A stretch of DNA of 64,000 bases from Burkholderia glumae LMG 2196 = ATCC 33617 (lineage in GTDB: Bacteria > Pseudomonadota > Gammaproteobacteria > Burkholderiales > Burkholderiaceae), in the NCBI RefSeq assembly GCF_000960995.1, contig NZ_CP009434.1:2356001-2420000 (forward strand). The letters run 5' to 3'. Positions 17,973 to 26,556 of the stretch are shown here, in pieces; position 1 is the first letter of the stretch, and every line of letters begins with the position of its first letter. The notes below the pieces were generated by a model. The model ran no database searches and had not been told where the DNA came from. It worked only from the letters and a program-made list of their open reading frames with translations. A program made the position numbers and the translations under genes.

Positions 17973-18656
17973 ATGCATGCCGTCAGTCACGATCAGGAGC
18001 GCGACATGTGGCAGGTGGAGGCGATTGCCGATTTTCTGGACACGGTCGCGCGCAACATGGCGCTGCAGGCGGCGGTGCTCGAGCCGGGTGACGAGCGGAT
18101 CGCGGGCATCAACGATCATCTCGTGGGTTTTTACGCCGATAGCGGCCGAGGCTACCTGAACTCGGACGAGCATCGCGAGCTCGACGTGCAGCTTGGCCTG
18201 AGTCAGCGCAGCGGGATCGTGGTGGTTCAGGACCGCAATGGTCGACTCTTGTCCACCGTGCGCATCACCTCCCATCCATTCGAGGGCGGTAGCCTGGTGC
18301 CTGCGCATGCGAATGCGCGCGCCTGCACTCGACACTTCGAACTGAGCCGGCTCGTGTCGTGGCACGGGGAAGAATTCCGCACGCTGTCCACGGCGCTCGC
18401 ACTCGGCACGGCGCTGCTCTACGCGCGCAATCGCGGCGCACTCGGGCTGGTCGCGCTTGCGCGCACGCCGCAACGCCGGGTGTTCGCGAAGTTCGGGCTG
18501 AAGCCCACGCACGTCTCGCCGGTCACGGTCGAAATGCGCGAGAACGGCGACTACTGGTTCCTCGAAGCGCCGATCCTGTCCGTCGTGGAAGCCGCCTTTT
18601 CCTACACCGTGCAACTGCAGAACACTATTCCTTCGCTTGCTTCCTCCATCATCTAA
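17973..18656 (+). CDS. Acyl-homoserine-lactone-synthase/FeeM-like acyltransferase (GNAT superfamily)
   Basis: A 227-residue protein with LuxI/FeeM-type landmarks: ELD at 69-71, a strand then STVRIT at 94-99, FELSRLV at 122-128 (LuxI proteins have E-[LI]-[ST]-R) and a late RRVFAKFGL helix. LuxI enzymes join an acyl chain from acyl-ACP to SAM and release methylthioadenosine; FeeM-type enzymes acylate amino acids. Canonical LuxI N-terminal tryptophan/arginine positions are not clearly present, so it is not a standard AHL synthase. Its coupling to speD suggests an acylated SAM- or decarboxylated-SAM-derived product. No luxR-type gene is adjacent. Confidence 0.65.
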   Translation: MHAVSHDQERDMWQVEAIADFLDTVARNMALQAAVLEPGDERIAGINDHLVGFYADSGRGYLNSDEHRELDVQLGLSQRSGIVVVQDRNGRLLSTVRITSHPFEGGSLVPAHANARACTRHFELSRLVSWHGEEFRTLSTALALGTALLYARNRGALGLVALARTPQRRVFAKFGLKPTHVSPVTVEMRENGDYWFLEAPILSVVEAAFSYTVQLQNTIPSLASSII

Positions 18657-18668
18657 GGATCGACCATC

Positions 18669-19400
18669 ATGAACGACATCAACACCCAATTCGCGGCACT
18701 CGAGCAACGCATCAGCACGACCTGGGCCGAGATTCTCCAGAACTCCCAGCTGGCCCGCTCCATTCAGGCCGGCGAGTTCTCGAAAGAGCTGTACATGATC
18801 TACATGCTCGAAACCTATCACTACACCTCGCACAACGCCCGAAACCAGGCCGTGGCCGGCGTCGCGCATCCGGAAAACCCGGTCTACATGAAGTTCTGCT
18901 TCGATCACGCGGCGGACGAGGCCGGCCACGAGATGATGGCCTTGCACGATCTGCGCTCGCTGGGTCAGGCCGAGGGCGAACTCGTACTGCCCGCGCCGCT
19001 CCCCGCCACCGAAACGCTGATCGGCTATCTCTACTGGGCATCGGAACACGGCAACCCGTACCGCCGGCTCGGCTACAGCTTCTGGGCCGAAAGCTCGTAT
19101 CAGTACATCAATCCGCTCGTCGGCAAGGTCAGGCAGCAACTCGGTCTCAAGGATAGCCAACTGACCTTCTTCGTGGCGCACTCGTCGATCGACGAGGAGC
19201 ACGCTCGCGAAGTGCGCTCGGTAATCGAGCGAGTCGCGAAATCCCAGGAAGACTGGGACGCCATCGGCGAAACGGCCGAAGTCAGCCTGCGCCTGACCGG
19301 CCAGATGCTGGACGAGGTCCATCGCGAATACATGAAGCTCGTGAGCGGCCAGCCGAGCCGTTACCGTGCCGTGTGTGACGCGCTGTTTCCGAACCGGTGA
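18669..19400 (+). CDS. Heme-oxygenase-like diiron oxidase (iron-containing redox enzyme family)
   Basis: A 243-residue all-helical protein. Metal-ligand candidates lie in the expected helices: E48 with H51/H55 (LETYHYTSH), E84 and H87 (DEAGHE), E141, then H171, D175 and H178 (HSSIDEEH). This is the pattern of HDO proteins related to UndA, CADD, SznF and TenA-like folds. These enzymes use O2 for N-oxygenation, oxidative decarboxylation or C-C cleavage of small amines and acids. Start ATG at 18669 is preceded by AAGGA. It lies 12 nt after the acyltransferase gene and overlaps the next gene by 4 nt, so the products are probably coupled. Confidence 0.75.
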   Translation: MNDINTQFAALEQRISTTWAEILQNSQLARSIQAGEFSKELYMIYMLETYHYTSHNARNQAVAGVAHPENPVYMKFCFDHAADEAGHEMMALHDLRSLGQAEGELVLPAPLPATETLIGYLYWASEHGNPYRRLGYSFWAESSYQYINPLVGKVRQQLGLKDSQLTFFVAHSSIDEEHAREVRSVIERVAKSQEDWDAIGETAEVSLRLTGQMLDEVHREYMKLVSGQPSRYRAVCDALFPNR

Positions 19401-20485
19401 GCGCGGCTGTGGCGACCTACTTCAAGCACCTCAATTACACGCTCGGTGACGAGGATGCGGAAACGGAGATGAACATGCTGGCCGAAGGGGCCGAGCATGT
19501 TTTCGCGATCGCCGATTGCGGCAGCCGCATCGTTCCGCTTCTGGCCCGCGCGCCCCGGAAATTGACCTGCGTCGACATCAGCCCGGCACAGCTGGCCGTC
19601 ACGCGCCTGCGCATTGCCTTGCTGCGCCAGGTGGAGCGGGACGAATACTGCCGCTTCCTGGGCTACCTCGACGGCATGTCGCCCGAGACACGCCGGGCGC
19701 TGTTCGCCGGCCTGGAGCTGGAAGCGCGCCACCGCACCGTGCTGGAGGCGATGTTCGATCGCATCGCCTGGGGGCCCCTCGTGTACGAGGGGAAGTTCGA
19801 GCGGATGCTGATCACGCTGTCGAAAGTCACGCGCGCCGTACTCGGTCGAGCCTGCGATCGGCTGTTCGAACAGACTGACGTGAAAGCTCAGGCCGACTAC
19901 TTCCGGAACGGCTTCCCGCGCTTCCGGTGGCGATGCGTACTGGCACTGCTCGGCAATTCCACCGCGCTGAACTCGTTGCTGTACAAGGGCGAATTTCCGG
20001 AGAAGAACCTGCCGGAAAGCTATCTGCGCATCTACACCGGCATCTTCGAGCGCCTTCTCACCCAGTTCCCGGCGCGATCGAGCTTCTTTCTTCAGCTGAT
20101 CTTCCTCGGGCGCATACGCTTCGCGGAAGGGCTGCCGGTGGAATGCCGTCCCGACATCTATGCCAGCGCTCAGGCCAACTTGCGAGCGTGCGACGTGCAG
20201 TTCATCGAGGGTGACGTGTTGCAGGCCTTCGGCGCGACGGGGGGAGGAATCGACTATCTTTCGTTGTCCGATGTTCCCTCGTTTCTGGAAGACGATGCGG
20301 CACGGCGCTGCCTGCAGATCGCGCGGCCTCACATGCGCGCGGGCGGACTGGCCGTGATTCGAGGCCATGTGCGGATCATACGGCCCACGCTGGAAGGCTT
20401 CCGTGACGAGTCGCAGCGTTTTACCGAAGCCGTGTCGCGTGAATCGACCGGTCTATGGCAAATTCATGCCTTCAAGGCTGTCTAA
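19397..20485 (+). CDS. DUF3419/BtaA-like S-adenosylmethionine 3-amino-3-carboxypropyltransferase
   Basis: A 362-residue protein with a Rossmann-type SAM site (FAIADCGSRIVPLL, then LTCVDISPAQL at 57-66), a helical middle and a late YLSLSDVPSFL segment, as in the DUF3419 family. BtaA members move the 3-amino-3-carboxypropyl group of SAM to diacylglycerol in betaine-lipid synthesis; btaB (N-methylation) is absent, so a different acceptor is likely. Translation starts with GTG in a GTGA overlap with the preceding stop. Together with speD and the LuxI-like gene it is the third enzyme in the operon that would use the methionine-derived part of SAM. Confidence 0.7.
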   Translation: MSAAVATYFKHLNYTLGDEDAETEMNMLAEGAEHVFAIADCGSRIVPLLARAPRKLTCVDISPAQLAVTRLRIALLRQVERDEYCRFLGYLDGMSPETRRALFAGLELEARHRTVLEAMFDRIAWGPLVYEGKFERMLITLSKVTRAVLGRACDRLFEQTDVKAQADYFRNGFPRFRWRCVLALLGNSTALNSLLYKGEFPEKNLPESYLRIYTGIFERLLTQFPARSSFFLQLIFLGRIRFAEGLPVECRPDIYASAQANLRACDVQFIEGDVLQAFGATGGGIDYLSLSDVPSFLEDDAARRCLQIARPHMRAGGLAVIRGHVRIIRPTLEGFRDESQRFTEAVSRESTGLWQIHAFKAV

Positions 20486-20503
20486 CCACATCAGGAAATC
20501 AGC

Positions 20504-21199
20504 ATGACCCATGATCGCCAAGCCGCGTATCCGACCGAGGAGCCGCATCGGGTGAAACGCATTGCCTATCGCGCTTCGTATGCCCCTGAGGTGGTGCATG
20601 CGATCCTCGACGCCGGCTACGTCTGTCATATTTCGTTCGTCGAGGCGGGGCTGCCGCAGATCATCCCGATGACCTACTGGCGCGACGCCGAGCACGTGTA
20701 CTTCCACTCCGCCGCGCACGGACGATTTGCCGAGGCCTGCAAGTCCGGCCCGATCGCGCTGTCGGTCACGTTGATGGACGCGCTCGTGCTCGGCCACAGC
20801 GCGATCAACCACTCGGTCAACTTCCGGTCGGTCGTCGTGCATGGCAGGCCGGAGGTGATTCTCGATCGCGAGCAGAAGCGCGCTGCGATGAGGGAGTTTT
20901 TCCGTCGGACCTTGCCGGGACGTTGGGAGACGCTGCGCACGGTGCGCGACGACGAACTCGATGCGATGTCGGTGTTCAGGCTGACGCTCGACCAGGTGGC
21001 GGCCAAGATCCGCAACGAGTTTCCGGATCAGGAGGACCACATGCCGGAAACACCGGTCTGGACGGGTATTCTTCCGTGCTCGACGGTGTTCCGGCCCGCG
21101 GTGCCCGACGGCAGATTTCCGCCCGTGGCGCTGCCGGACCATCTGAAGGCATTCGCCGGCAAGCCTGAATTTTCGGATCGCATCGACGGGACTCGCTGA
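20504..21199 (+). CDS. Pyridoxamine 5'-phosphate oxidase-like flavoprotein
   Basis: A 231-residue protein with the split-barrel features of flavin/F420-binding PNPOx-like proteins: an early basic R-x-A segment, VCHISFVEAGLPQIIPMTYWRD, VYFHSAAHGRFAEAC (phosphate-binding region) and SVNFRSVVVHGRPEV. Such proteins bind FMN and reduce or oxidise small substrates. It is the last gene of the operon (18 nt gap). It could be the redox partner or a late tailoring enzyme. Confidence 0.75.
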   Translation: MTHDRQAAYPTEEPHRVKRIAYRASYAPEVVHAILDAGYVCHISFVEAGLPQIIPMTYWRDAEHVYFHSAAHGRFAEACKSGPIALSVTLMDALVLGHSAINHSVNFRSVVVHGRPEVILDREQKRAAMREFFRRTLPGRWETLRTVRDDELDAMSVFRLTLDQVAAKIRNEFPDQEDHMPETPVWTGILPCSTVFRPAVPDGRFPPVALPDHLKAFAGKPEFSDRIDGTR

Positions 21200-21250
21200 T
21201 GCACGTCGACCGCGCGGCGCAGCGGGCCGCGCGGTCGACTCACCGGCATT

Positions 21251-22414
21251 TCATTGCGCGGCGGTGATCGAGTGCGCGATCTGGCGCATCGCCAGCAAGG
21301 TGTCGAGTTCGTCCTGCTCCGCACCGTACTCGCTGAGCTTCACGATCGTCGTGTGCGTGGACGGATTGACGTAGACGAACTGCCCGTAGATGCCGATTGC
21401 GGCAAAATCCCGGTCGCGCCCGTGGTTCGGCGGAATCCACCAGCCATCGAAGTAGGCAAGGGCATCGGTCGGGTTCGGAGACTTGCCGGGCGCGAGCGCC
21501 CAGTCACGACTCACGATACGGTGGCCCGCCAGATCGCCTTCCGCCAGATACAGCAAACCGAGCTTCGCGAAATCGCGCGCGGTGGCATTGAGGCAGCAGA
21601 AGGATTTCTCCACGCCGTGTGTCGCGCTGTCCAGACTCCAGCTCGCGTCGGAAGATGCGCCCAACGGAGTCCACAGCTTCTGCTGCGCGTAGGCCGACAG
21701 CGGTACGCCCGTGGCGCGCGTCAAGACCTTCGACAGCACCAGCGTGTCCACGCTCCGGTACTCGAATTCCTGTCCCGGCGGATGACGAAACCCCGATACA
21801 CGTGACAGAAAGCGGTTCAGATCGGTGGTCAGGTACATCTGCACGACCGGCGCGAAGGCGGAATCGTAGCTCTCGGCCGCGTCGATGCCGGATCGCATGG
21901 AAAGCAGCTGTTCGATGGTCACGCGACGATACTGCTCGCGCACGTCGCCGGGTTCGAGATAGTTGCCGATCGGATCTTGCAGCGAGTGAATCCGTCCATC
22001 GAACAAGGCAGCCCCCACCATCGTGGCGACAAAGGACTTCGCTACCGAGTAAGACGCAAATTTCGAGGCGGCGCTGTAGCCGTTCGCGTATCTCTCATAC
22101 GCGATCTTTCCGTCCTGAATCACCAGGAATGCGCGAGTCTGCGTGTTCTTCAGGAAATCGTCGACGTTCGAATCGGCACCTTTCCAGGTCACGGCGTGAT
22201 TGAACCGAGGCTCGGCGGTGTTCAGCACAAGGGGCTGGGCGGATTTTTCGAGCAGTCGATTCTGAAAGAGCCGAAATGTCTGGCTGGTCGGGGTCCAGCC
22301 GAACTCGAGATCGAGGAGCACGATCGGGCTCGGCAGACGCAACAGGTTCCACGAAACGATCAGCAGGCACAGCGACGCAATTGCCGCGATTGAAACTGAT
22401 TTTTTAATTCTCAT
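21251..22414 (-). CDS. Serine beta-lactamase-like hydrolase (class C/EstB family), membrane-anchored
   Basis: A 387-residue protein with an N-terminal hydrophobic anchor or signal (about 5-26). The catalytic S-x-x-K is SVAK at 123-126, and EYRSVDT supplies the tyrosine motif. Family members are periplasmic esterases, peptidases or amidases rather than true beta-lactamases. It converges on the SAM-centred operon (52 nt between stops), so it is not co-transcribed; a role in product export or hydrolysis is speculative. The sequence immediately upstream is AT-rich. Confidence 0.85.
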   Translation of the reverse strand: MRIKKSVSIAAIASLCLLIVSWNLLRLPSPIVLLDLEFGWTPTSQTFRLFQNRLLEKSAQPLVLNTAEPRFNHAVTWKGADSNVDDFLKNTQTRAFLVIQDGKIAYERYANGYSAASKFASYSVAKSFVATMVGAALFDGRIHSLQDPIGNYLEPGDVREQYRRVTIEQLLSMRSGIDAAESYDSAFAPVVQMYLTTDLNRFLSRVSGFRHPPGQEFEYRSVDTLVLSKVLTRATGVPLSAYAQQKLWTPLGASSDASWSLDSATHGVEKSFCCLNATARDFAKLGLLYLAEGDLAGHRIVSRDWALAPGKSPNPTDALAYFDGWWIPPNHGRDRDFAAIGIYGQFVYVNPSTHTTIVKLSEYGAEQDELDTLLAMRQIAHSITAAQ

Positions 22415-22439
22415 TATTTTTGAGGTTTTTTATTTGTAT

Positions 22440-22745
22440 AGCCAAGGGCTTTTTGGTGCTGGCAGGATAGCGAATTATACATTGATGGCGTGTTGGAACT
22501 GGCAACTGCCGCATCGTTGCGGATGCTTTACAACATCTGGAGCAGCATGGTGCGCATCCGTTTCTGCAGCGCGATGGTCGGCCGCCCTTGACGTCTGCGT
22601 CGTACATTGCCGAAAATTTGGCATACATCTTGGAAAATGCTTCGTTAAGCCATGTCCGGATTGGCCGCAACGGGGGGAGTTTGCGGAACGAATTCCTCCA
22701 GCCTGATCGTGCTGAACAGCGATTCGTTATAGCCGTCGGCGTATC
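22440..22745 (-). pseudogene. Decayed IS5/IS1182-type transposase, 5' fragment
   Basis: On the minus strand, pieces such as PIRTWLNEAFSKMYAKFSAMY and ADVKGGRPS are the N-terminal (DUF772) part of the same transposase type seen at 42319-44734. Frameshifts and a stop break it, and the rest of the element is missing. It lies directly beside element B copy 2. Confidence 0.75.
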
Positions 22746-22779
22746 GAATCGCTCTTTATTGAATTCAGGAGCCTGCTTA

Positions 22780-23644
22780 GAGTCGCTAACACAAATCATC
22801 CACGAATCTCGAGCAGATAACGGCGGCAGCCAGGAAGAGCAAAGCAGCATGAATATCGAGACGGCGCTCGAAGCGAATCCGGAGCTTTCCAAATCCGGCG
22901 AACCAAGCGTGCGTGCGCTCGACGACCCAACGATGTCGCCCCAGCCGTTCGCTGCTTTCGATACCGCGGCGGGCGATACGGGTCTTGATGCCGCGCTGTC
23001 TCAGATAACGCCGGCAACGCGCGAAGTCATACCCTTTGTCAGCGTGCAGTTTGCTCGGACGCTTGCGCGGCTGGCCGTTCAGGCCCGGTACCGCAGGAAT
23101 GGCATCAAGCGTGGGTTCGAATGCCATCGAATCGTGCCGGTTGGCTCCCGTAATCGTGATAGCCAGCGGGATGCCGCGTGCATCTACGACGATGTGTCGT
23201 TTCGATCCGAGCTTGCCTCGGTCCGTCGGGTTGGGGCCGGTTTCCTGCCCCCCCGGGGGCTGGAGACGCTGGCTCCATCGAGGCTCGCGCGCTCCCAATC
23301 GATCTGGTCGTGTTCACGCAACCGACGCAGCATCGCCAGATGCAGTCGCTGCCATACGCCGGCTGCTTGCCAATCTCGTAGACGTCGCCAGCACGTCATG
23401 CCGCTGCCGAAGCCCAGCTCTTGTGGGAGGTCCTCCCACGGGATACCGGTTTGCAGCACATACAGGATGCCGTTGAGCGCAGCTCGATCATCGACCGTGC
23501 GCCGGCGTCCGCCTTTGGGTGATGGCGAGAACTCCGGAATCAGAGGTTCCAGCGCCACCCACAACTCGTTGCTGATTTTGCGTCTTGCCATGCAGCGGAC
23601 GATACGACGTATGCTGCATCATGTCCAGGTTGTGTTAGCGGCCC
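22780..23644 (-). mobile_element. IS5-family element B, copy 2 (865 bp)
   Basis: Same length as copy 1, opposite orientation. Terminal repeats GAGTCGCTAACACAA and (complement) GGGCCGCTAACACAA; target duplication TTA at 22777-22779 and 23645-23647. The matching duplication shows that the copy inserted here by transposition and has not recombined with copy 1. Confidence 0.93.
22786..23591 (-). CDS. IS5-family transposase (element B copy 2), orfA/orfB
   Basis: OrfA 23184-23591 and orfB ending at 22786 translate identically to copy 1, including the homopolymer frameshift site, so both copies should be functional. Confidence 0.9.
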
Positions 23645-23647
23645 TTA

Positions 23648-24065
23648 ACTGCCTGACCTTCTCGATGCTTACTGGTGATATTGAAGCGCTGGCAGTCAGG
23701 TTATCGGCAAAAAAAGATGTGTTTTACGAAGAAACTGTTCAAGCAACCTATCAGAAAGGATGCAGTAATGCGGTCGAATGGCTTGACTCGTTCGTTGGCG
23801 GCAACGTGACGGTTTGCTTGACCTCTCCACTATTTCCACAGTACGGCGGGCCGATCAGCAGATTGTCCATTGTGCATTCGCTGCGCGGCCCGCTCGGCAT
23901 ACGTGTTCTGACGGTTCATGCGGTCGATTCCGAGCCGGGCCGTATCGATATTTCTCAAATGCAGACAAATCCGGCCACGCACTGAACCGGCTCGATTGCC
24001 GACCGCCTGCTTTCAGGGTTAAAACTACCGTAGCACGAGACGCCTGTCGACCACATGCAGCCGTT
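23648..24065. other. Unassigned stretch beside element B copy 2
   Basis: An open plus-strand frame from the IS end to 23985 encodes about 110 residues (LTFSMLTGDIEALAVRL, ETVQATYQKGCSNAVEWL) and looks protein-like in composition. It has no start of its own, is out of frame with sequence left of the IS and matches no family I recognise; it may be the 3' part of a lost gene. Confidence 0.35.
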
Positions 24066-24524
24066 TCAGACAGGCCGGCGAGCACTCCCCCGCCCTTCCA
24101 AACGCTCCATAAGCGCAATCAGGCGATGACCGTCTTCCTCATCGATTTGCCGAAGGACGGCACGCACGGCTTTCGCGTGTGCGGGTCGCGCGGCGGCAAT
24201 CGCGTCAGCACCCGCAGGGAGCAACGCGATGTTGATCGCGCGTGCGGTATCTTGAGACACGCGAGCCACCAAACCACGCGCCTCCATTCGCGTGAGTTGG
24301 TGCGATAGACGGCTCTTTTCCCAATCGAGCGATTGCAGCAGCGCCTGTTGACTGAGTGTCCCCCCCCCGAGGTCTTCTAGGCGAGAAAGGATCGCGAAGT
24401 CCGAGCCGGAAATGCCCGTCGCAGTCTCAATCTCGGAACCCACGCGGGCCAGGACCGTTTCGCCCAGCCGCTTCAGTGCATGCCATAGCGCTTGCTCCCT
24501 AGCCGAAAGCCGATTCTTGTTCAT
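24066..24524 (-). CDS. MarR-family transcriptional regulator
   Basis: A 152-residue winged-helix protein (MNKNRLSAREQALW). The recognition region is LSQQALLQSLDWEKSRLSHQ followed by the wing (GLVARVSQDTARAINIAL). It is on the same strand and 54 nt after the SDR gene, so it is probably co-transcribed with it. Two palindromes upstream of the SDR gene are natural candidate operators, which would make it an autorepressor of the pair. Confidence 0.88.
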   Translation of the reverse strand: MNKNRLSAREQALWHALKRLGETVLARVGSEIETATGISGSDFAILSRLEDLGGGTLSQQALLQSLDWEKSRLSHQLTRMEARGLVARVSQDTARAINIALLPAGADAIAAARPAHAKAVRAVLRQIDEEDGHRLIALMERLEGRGSARRPV

Positions 24525-24578
24525 AGTGAGGCGTCGCTCCTTTGCTTCGACGCGTCAACTATGATCGAATTCGACGCG

Positions 24579-25358
24579 TCAGTCACCGTAGAGCTTAACC
24601 GGCGTGCGGGTCTGGAACTCCTGGAACATTTCGCGATACGGCGCCGCCGCCTGCTCGAAGCGAGGACTCGCGGTGGGGCCAAAGCCGATCTCGTCGCGCT
24701 CGCCGACGCTCAGCTGCTTGAACACCGAGTCGGCAAATTCGTCGAGCGGAGCCCCATGACCAGCATCAGTACCGCCGAGGCCTGTCTGCACCGCAGGCGG
24801 AATCAGTTCGACGACGCGATAGGCCGTTTTCGACATCGCGAATCGCAAATTGACCGTGAAGCTGTGCAGCGCCGCCTTGCAGGCGCTGTAGACCGGAGCG
24901 AAGGGTTGAGGAAAGTACGCACCACCTGATGTGACGTTGACGATCATGCCGGCGCCGCCGTGCGCGAGCAGCAGCGGAACCAGCAACCGAGTGAGGTGGA
25001 TAGGCCCGGAGAGCAGCGTATCGATCTCGGCTTGCGAGTCACTCCACGGAGCGTCGTCGGCAGCTAGCGAGACCCTTCGCTGGTAGCCCGCGTTGTTGAT
25101 AAGCACGTTGAGCCCCGGCATCGCCTCGGCCACATGCGTCGCCAACTCGATGCGCCCAGCAGCACTGCTGATGTTGTTGACGAAGATCTCCAGGCCACGA
25201 TGAGCCCGTCTTGCCTGCTCAAGCTTCGACTCGTGACGGCCGGTGACGAGCACGCGGCTGCCTACCGCAAGGAAGCGCTTCGCAAGCGCCAGGCCGATGC
25301 CCTGGCCGCCGCCAGTTATCAGTACCTGCGCACGCGTGAAATCGATCGGGGTGGCCAT
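24579..25358 (-). CDS. Short-chain dehydrogenase/reductase
   Basis: A 259-residue classical SDR. The cofactor motif is TGGGQGIG at 15-22, NNAG appears in LINNAGYQ, and the catalytic Y-x3-K is YSACK. The motif resembles DltE-like SDRs; substrate unknown. The ATG at 25358 is chosen because GGAG lies 8 nt upstream; an upstream ATG at 25385 would start inside the palindromic operator. It forms a likely operon with the downstream MarR gene. Confidence 0.87.
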   Translation of the reverse strand: MATPIDFTRAQVLITGGGQGIGLALAKRFLAVGSRVLVTGRHESKLEQARRAHRGLEIFVNNISSAAGRIELATHVAEAMPGLNVLINNAGYQRRVSLAADDAPWSDSQAEIDTLLSGPIHLTRLLVPLLLAHGGAGMIVNVTSGGAYFPQPFAPVYSACKAALHSFTVNLRFAMSKTAYRVVELIPPAVQTGLGGTDAGHGAPLDEFADSVFKQLSVGERDEIGFGPTASPRFEQAAAPYREMFQEFQTRTPVKLYGD

Positions 25359-25372
25359 GCCATGCTCCATCG

Positions 25373-25417
25373 GTTGATATATCAACTACTCTACTCTCTT
25401 GAAGTTGATTCATCAAC
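25373..25417 (-). promoter_or_regulatory. Tandem palindromic operators upstream of the SDR-marR pair
   Basis: GTTGATATATCAAC (25373-25386) is a perfect 14-base palindrome. GTTGATTCATCAAC (25404-25417) is the same site with a central mismatch. Their centres are 31 nt apart, about three helical turns, so dimers would bind on the same face. The first site ends 15 nt before the SDR start codon, where bound repressor would block transcription. Confidence 0.75.
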
Positions 25418-25419
25418 CA

Positions 25420-25804
25420 AAAGGGGCGTTGTTCGAACGTGCGAAGCTACGGATGAGCCGTCATCCCAGCGCTACGCAAAGGTGGCGGGGCGAATCCAAG
25501 TCTCCCACGCCCAGACGATCAAGGCTCAGCTCGAAGCGTTCATCGACCGATGTGGTGGCGAGAGCTGGCCAGAGCTAGTGCGCAGAATTCAGAGATCGGC
25601 ATGTGGGAGTTCGAGGGATGCAAATCGTAGGTCTGTATCGGTTCGTTCGAATGGCGGCTTTGCGGAGGTGAGATCGGCGGTGCGTATGTCTCTTATGAGC
25701 CGGCAAGGAGCCCATCGGCCGGCGCCACACCGGTCATTGGTGTCGCGCGCGCGGTATGCGAGAACCTTGCCGAAAGGAACTGTCAGCCGGATAACCTTTT
25801 ACCG
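25420..25804. other. Gene-free stretch
   Basis: No recognisable gene or clear structure; open frames have no family resemblance. It separates the SDR-marR pair from the remnants that follow. Confidence 0.35.
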
Positions 25805-26011
25805 CTACGATATGGCGCCGTGAACAGCAGGCCCGCGCGGTTCACGGCCCATCGGCCGCGCGAGCGAGGCATCGTCCACCGAGCGCTCGCCACTCACGCG
25901 CACCCGCCTCGCCTGCCCGTCCCGCAGGAAGCGCCACGCGCGAGGCTCGCGGCCACCGTGACCAAACGCGAGGCAATCGTGTCGCGCCAGCGCCTGCGGC
26001 GTGTCCGGCAC
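25805..26011 (-). pseudogene. LysR-type regulator fragment
   Basis: The frame PQALARHDCLAFGHGG followed by WRFLRDGQARRVRVSGE matches the middle of the LysR substrate-binding domain (L-x-x-H-x-C-L, then W-x-F and V-x-V-x-G). The DNA-binding N-terminus and the C-terminus are absent. Confidence 0.5.
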
Positions 26012-26019
26012 GCCCCGCC

Positions 26020-26328
26020 GCCATCACGCGAAGCCGCATTCGTCATGATCGAAGCCGCGTGCTCCCGAGCGCCGGCGTCGCCTTCGGGGTGGCCTGGACG
26101 GCCGCCTCGCACGGCCTGTCGACGCCCACCTGGAACGCCGCGCTCGAGAATCCGCAGGTTGCGCCGCTCGCCTGCCGGCCGCGCATGGCGGCGGTGGCCG
26201 GCGGCTGTCCGATCCTCGTCGACGGACGGGTGGTGTGGGCGGCATCGGCATTTCGGGCGGCAATGCGCAGCCGGGATCGCGAGCTGGGCGAGCTGGCGTT
26301 GAAGCAGCGCCGGTTCGGGCTGCGTTGA
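26020..26328 (+). pseudogene. GlcG/HbpS-family heme-binding-like protein, frameshifted
   Basis: Pieces of the family can be read in different frames: REAAFVMIEAACSRA at the start, then GGCPILVDGRVV, with GGIGISGGNAQ in the +1 frame, and RDRELGELALKQRRFGL. At least two frame changes are needed, so this is a decayed gene. It lies divergent to the LysR fragment, suggesting a former regulator-target pair. Confidence 0.5.
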
Positions 26329-26556
26329 AACGGATTCGCCATCCGTGCAAAATGGCCTGCCCGAGCGCAGGCCATGTTTTGTAGTCTTCGGATCGCGATG
26401 AAACCCGACGCATTCGAGGACTACGCCAGAAGAATCGGCGCAATGGGAATTGACGAAGTCGGAACTCGGCTGGGGCATCCGCCTGGCAGGGCCACGGCCA
26501 CCCCGACGAATGGCCGATTGATTTCATGGTTTTGGGACCAGGCACGCCGCCGCGCA

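Noticed and set aside
17415..19322. 635-residue minus-strand frame across speD, the LuxI-like gene and the HDO gene
   Set aside because: Antisense shadow; the sense frames contain intact catalytic motifs and tight operon spacing.
22588..23985. 465-residue plus-strand frame through element B copy 2
   Set aside because: Runs antisense through the transposase; only the part after 23645 might be real gene sequence.
25134..25823. 229-residue plus-strand frame upstream of the LysR fragment
   Set aside because: Half is antisense to the SDR gene and the rest has no family likeness or start signal.
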